From NCBI GenBank assembly GCA_016215085.1, contig JACRMD010000072.1:1-14606 (forward strand): 14,606 nucleotides of DNA, written 5' to 3'. The position numbers were made by a program, and so were the translations under genes. This document shows, piece by piece, positions 12,865 through 14,606 of the stretch. Under the pieces are notes generated by a model, which saw only the letters and a program-made list of their open reading frames with translations, was not told where the DNA came from and ran no database searches. Position 1 is the stretch's first letter; every line of letters starts with the position of its first letter. This DNA comes from Solirubrobacterales bacterium. GTDB taxonomy: Bacteria; Actinomycetota; Thermoleophilia; Solirubrobacterales; Solirubrobacteraceae.

Positions 12865-13465
12865 CGCCTCACTGCGGCTGAGCACGCTGTCGAACGGCTC
12901 GACGATGTCGACCGGCTCGCGCTTGAGGGCGAGCCGACCGCGATCGGAGCGCGCGATAGCAACAGGCTCGCGGCGACGCGCGACAGCCGCTCGGCCTCAG
13001 AGAACGCGTTGCGCAGCGCCTCGCGCAGCTCTTCGCGTGACTCGCCCTGGTGGAGGGCGAGATCGATCTCGGTGCGCAGCAGCGCCAGGGGCGTGCGTAG
13101 CTCATGGCCGGCGTCGGCGACGAACGCCCGCTCGCGCTCGAGGCCGCTTCGAGCCGGTCGAGCATCTCGTTGAGCGTGGTGCCGAGCCGCTCGAGCTCGT
13201 CGCCGGTCGGCGCAACCGGCAGCGCATCATCGTCGAACGCGCTGAGCAGGACGACCTTCGTTTCGCTGCGGCACTCGAGGATCTCGACCATCGCCTGCAC
13301 GCCGTCGAGCCCGGGCATGCGCACGTCGAGCACGACGAGATCGGGGGCCAGTTCCGAGGCGAGCGCCACGGCCGCACGGCCGTCGGCGGCCTGCCCCACG
13401 ACCACGAAGCGTCCGTCATCGGTGAGGGACCGCGAGAGCCCCTCGAGCACGAGGGGACGCGCCAC
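12865..13465 (-). pseudogene. Decayed chimera: receiver domain joined to kinase core
   Basis: Read on the minus strand from 13465, ARPLVLEGLSRSLTDDGRF to KVVLLSAFDDD (about 13226) is a NarL-type receiver with Asp in VVLDVRMPG, but its first strand and acidic pair are missing. In the same frame it jumps to PVAPTGDELERLGTTLNEML, a kinase HAMP end. At about 13141 the frame breaks; RERAFVADAGHELRTPLALL and EIDLALHQGESREELREAL continue in another frame with the phospho-His, then near 12955 a further shift leads to DRGRLALKREPVDIVEPFDS. No ATPase domain follows. Missing start, fusion scar and two frameshifts make it non-functional. It looks like the remains of a neighbouring regulator-kinase pair after an internal deletion. 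Confidence 0.8.
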
Positions 13466-13531
13466 AGATGTCGGGGCGGGAAGTGAAGGACGTGCACGAC
13501 AACGACCGCCGTTCGCCTGATACGCCGTCTC

Positions 13532-13562
13532 ACATTCGAGGAGGCCCCCCTCGCGCGAATGT
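13532..13562. terminator. Hairpin between P450 and pseudogene
   Basis: ACATTCG (13532-13538) and CGAATGT (13556-13562) form a 7-bp stem around a G/C-rich loop that can pair further. It sits 89 nt after the P450 stop, in a 185-nt stretch (13466-13650) where I see nothing else convincing. Confidence 0.35.
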
Positions 13563-13650
13563 CAACAACTAGCCACGCGGCGCGCCCGCCCACCACGACG
13601 GCGGATCACTCGCGGGGAAGCTCTGAAGCAGTGCCTCGTCGACTTCCGCA

Positions 13651-14606
13651 TCAGCCGTGCAGGCGGACGGGCAGGGTCTTCAGCTGGCTGGAGAACTGGG
13701 AGAGCACCCAGGTCGGCTCGCCGGCCAGCGTCATGTTGGGGAACCGCCTGACGGTTTCCTCGACGAGGATCTTCAGCTCGAGGCGGGCGAGGGCGGTGCC
13801 AAGGCAGAAGTGCCGGCCGCCGGCACCGAACGCCTGGTGTTCGGGGTTACGGGTGACGTCGAAGCGGTGGGGGTCCTCGTAGACGTCCTCGTCGCGGTTG
13901 GAGGACGGGTACCACAACGCGACCTTGTCGCCTCTCTTGATCTGCTGACCCGCGAGGACGGTGTCTCTCGTAGCGGTGCGGCGGAAGTGCGCGAACGCGG
14001 GGAACATCCGCAGCGCCTCCTCGACTGCCGACGGCACGAGCGACGGGTCGTCGATCAGCAGCCGGCGCTGGTCGGGGTTCTCCATCAGCACCTTCATCGT
14101 GCTCGTGTAGGTCGCCTTGGTCGAGTCGTTGCCGGCCGCCATCAGCAGGACGAAGCCCGCGAAGATCTCATCGTCGGTGAGGCTGTCGCCGTCGATCTCG
14201 GCGAACACCAGCACGCTGAGCATGTCCTCGGTCGGGTTGGCCCGGCGGTCGGCGACGAGCTTCATGCACTTCTCGTACATCGGCGGGATGTCCTCGGCGA
14301 CGAGCTGCTCGAGACCCTTCGGGTTGAGGTCGGGATCGCCGAAGCCCAGCAGGGTGTTGATCGACTCCGCCCACGGCCTGTCGTCCTCGGGATCGAGACC
14401 CATGAAGCTGCCGATGACCCGCGCGACGACGGGCTGGGCGACCTCGGTGACCAGATCACACGTCTCACGACCCTCCAGCCCCTTCATCACCCGGTCGGTG
14501 ATCTCGCGGATCGCCGGCTCGTGCTGGGCGATCGCCTTGGGAGTGAACGCCCGCTGGAACAGCGCCTTGATGCGATCGTGCTTGGGCGGGTCCATCCCGA
14601 TGAACA
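13651..14606 (-). CDS. Cytochrome P450, N-terminus outside the window
   Basis: A partial, 318 residues visible; the frame is open to the right edge (FIG before MDPPKHDRIK), so the true start is beyond. Motifs: MDPPKHDRIKALFQRAFTP is the B-C region typical of bacterial class I P450s; AAGNDSTK is the I-helix oxygen-activation motif; EEALRMF gives ExxR; FGAGGRHFCLG is the haem loop with the thiolate Cys (codon about 13804-13806). It is soluble, and needs ferredoxin and reductase, which are not in the window. The substrate cannot be told; terpenoid, fatty acid or steroid are all possible. It is not clearly linked to the genes on its left. Confidence 0.95.
   Translation of the reverse strand, partial: FIGMDPPKHDRIKALFQRAFTPKAIAQHEPAIREITDRVMKGLEGRETCDLVTEVAQPVVARVIGSFMGLDPEDDRPWAESINTLLGFGDPDLNPKGLEQLVAEDIPPMYEKCMKLVADRRANPTEDMLSVLVFAEIDGDSLTDDEIFAGFVLLMAAGNDSTKATYTSTMKVLMENPDQRRLLIDDPSLVPSAVEEALRMFPAFAHFRRTATRDTVLAGQQIKRGDKVALWYPSSNRDEDVYEDPHRFDVTRNPEHQAFGAGGRHFCLGTALARLELKILVEETVRRFPNMTLAGEPTWVLSQFSSQLKTLPVRLHG

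Noticed and set aside
13530..13565. Minus-strand TTGACA as a -35 for the chimeric gene
   Set aside because: No suitable -10 lies 16-18 nt downstream and the gene is broken; the bases also form the hairpin arm.
1..14606. CRISPR array, insertion sequence or integrase
   Set aside because: No regularly spaced repeats, transposase or recombinase motifs were seen in any frame I examined.

Overview
The window is GC-rich (roughly 70%) with dense, often overlapping genes. Gene content points to an actinobacterium: a BlaI/M56 pair of the mycobacterial type, FliL, DUF305, CcdA and P450. A FliL plus many apparently leaderless starts suggests a Thermoleophilia/Solirubrobacterales-like lineage; that placement is inference. 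No tRNA, rRNA, CRISPR array, transposase or integrase was found.

Region 1 (1-1550): the tail of a sensor kinase, then two small membrane proteins on the minus strand (DUF2892, then a Met-rich one), divergent from an Asp-box beta-propeller lipoprotein. Region 2 (1566-4407, minus): an orphan FliL, a secreted M23 metallopeptidase behind a leader with the conserved blocks of a c-di-AMP (ydaO-type) riboswitch, and a membrane-anchored C39-like peptidase. Region 3 (4495-7398, plus): a SAM methyltransferase coupled to a 50-aa membrane peptide, a BlaI-family repressor coupled to an M56 metalloprotease, and a DUF305 lipoprotein. The same dyad, consensus TCCKAC-N5-GTAGGA, occurs six times in regions 1-3, next to nearly every transcription unit, and I read it as the operator of the BlaI-like repressor encoded here.

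Region 4 (7400-10342, plus): three CTTGAT-type direct repeats precede a four-gene operon: SHOCT membrane protein, Met-rich PepSY-like exported protein, OmpR-type response regulator and histidine kinase. The regulator ends before the wing of its DNA-binding domain, and a 28-bp exact direct repeat lies near both ends of its gene. Region 5 (10410-12786, plus): a small membrane protein, then a thiol-redox operon (CcdA-like transporter, membrane-anchored CxxC redoxin, glutaredoxin-like protein) closed by a 12-bp GC-rich hairpin. Region 6 (12787-14606): a decayed chimera of a NarL-type receiver and a histidine kinase core, then a cytochrome P450 running off the right edge.

Working picture (inference): envelope remodelling (M23, C39, possibly BlaR/BlaI and c-di-AMP control) sits beside an envelope metal/thiol-redox module (DUF305, Met-rich PepSY, two-component system, CcdA, redoxin, glutaredoxin). 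The most novel elements are the local dyad regulon, its junction with a riboswitch at the M23 gene, and the rearranged response regulator.
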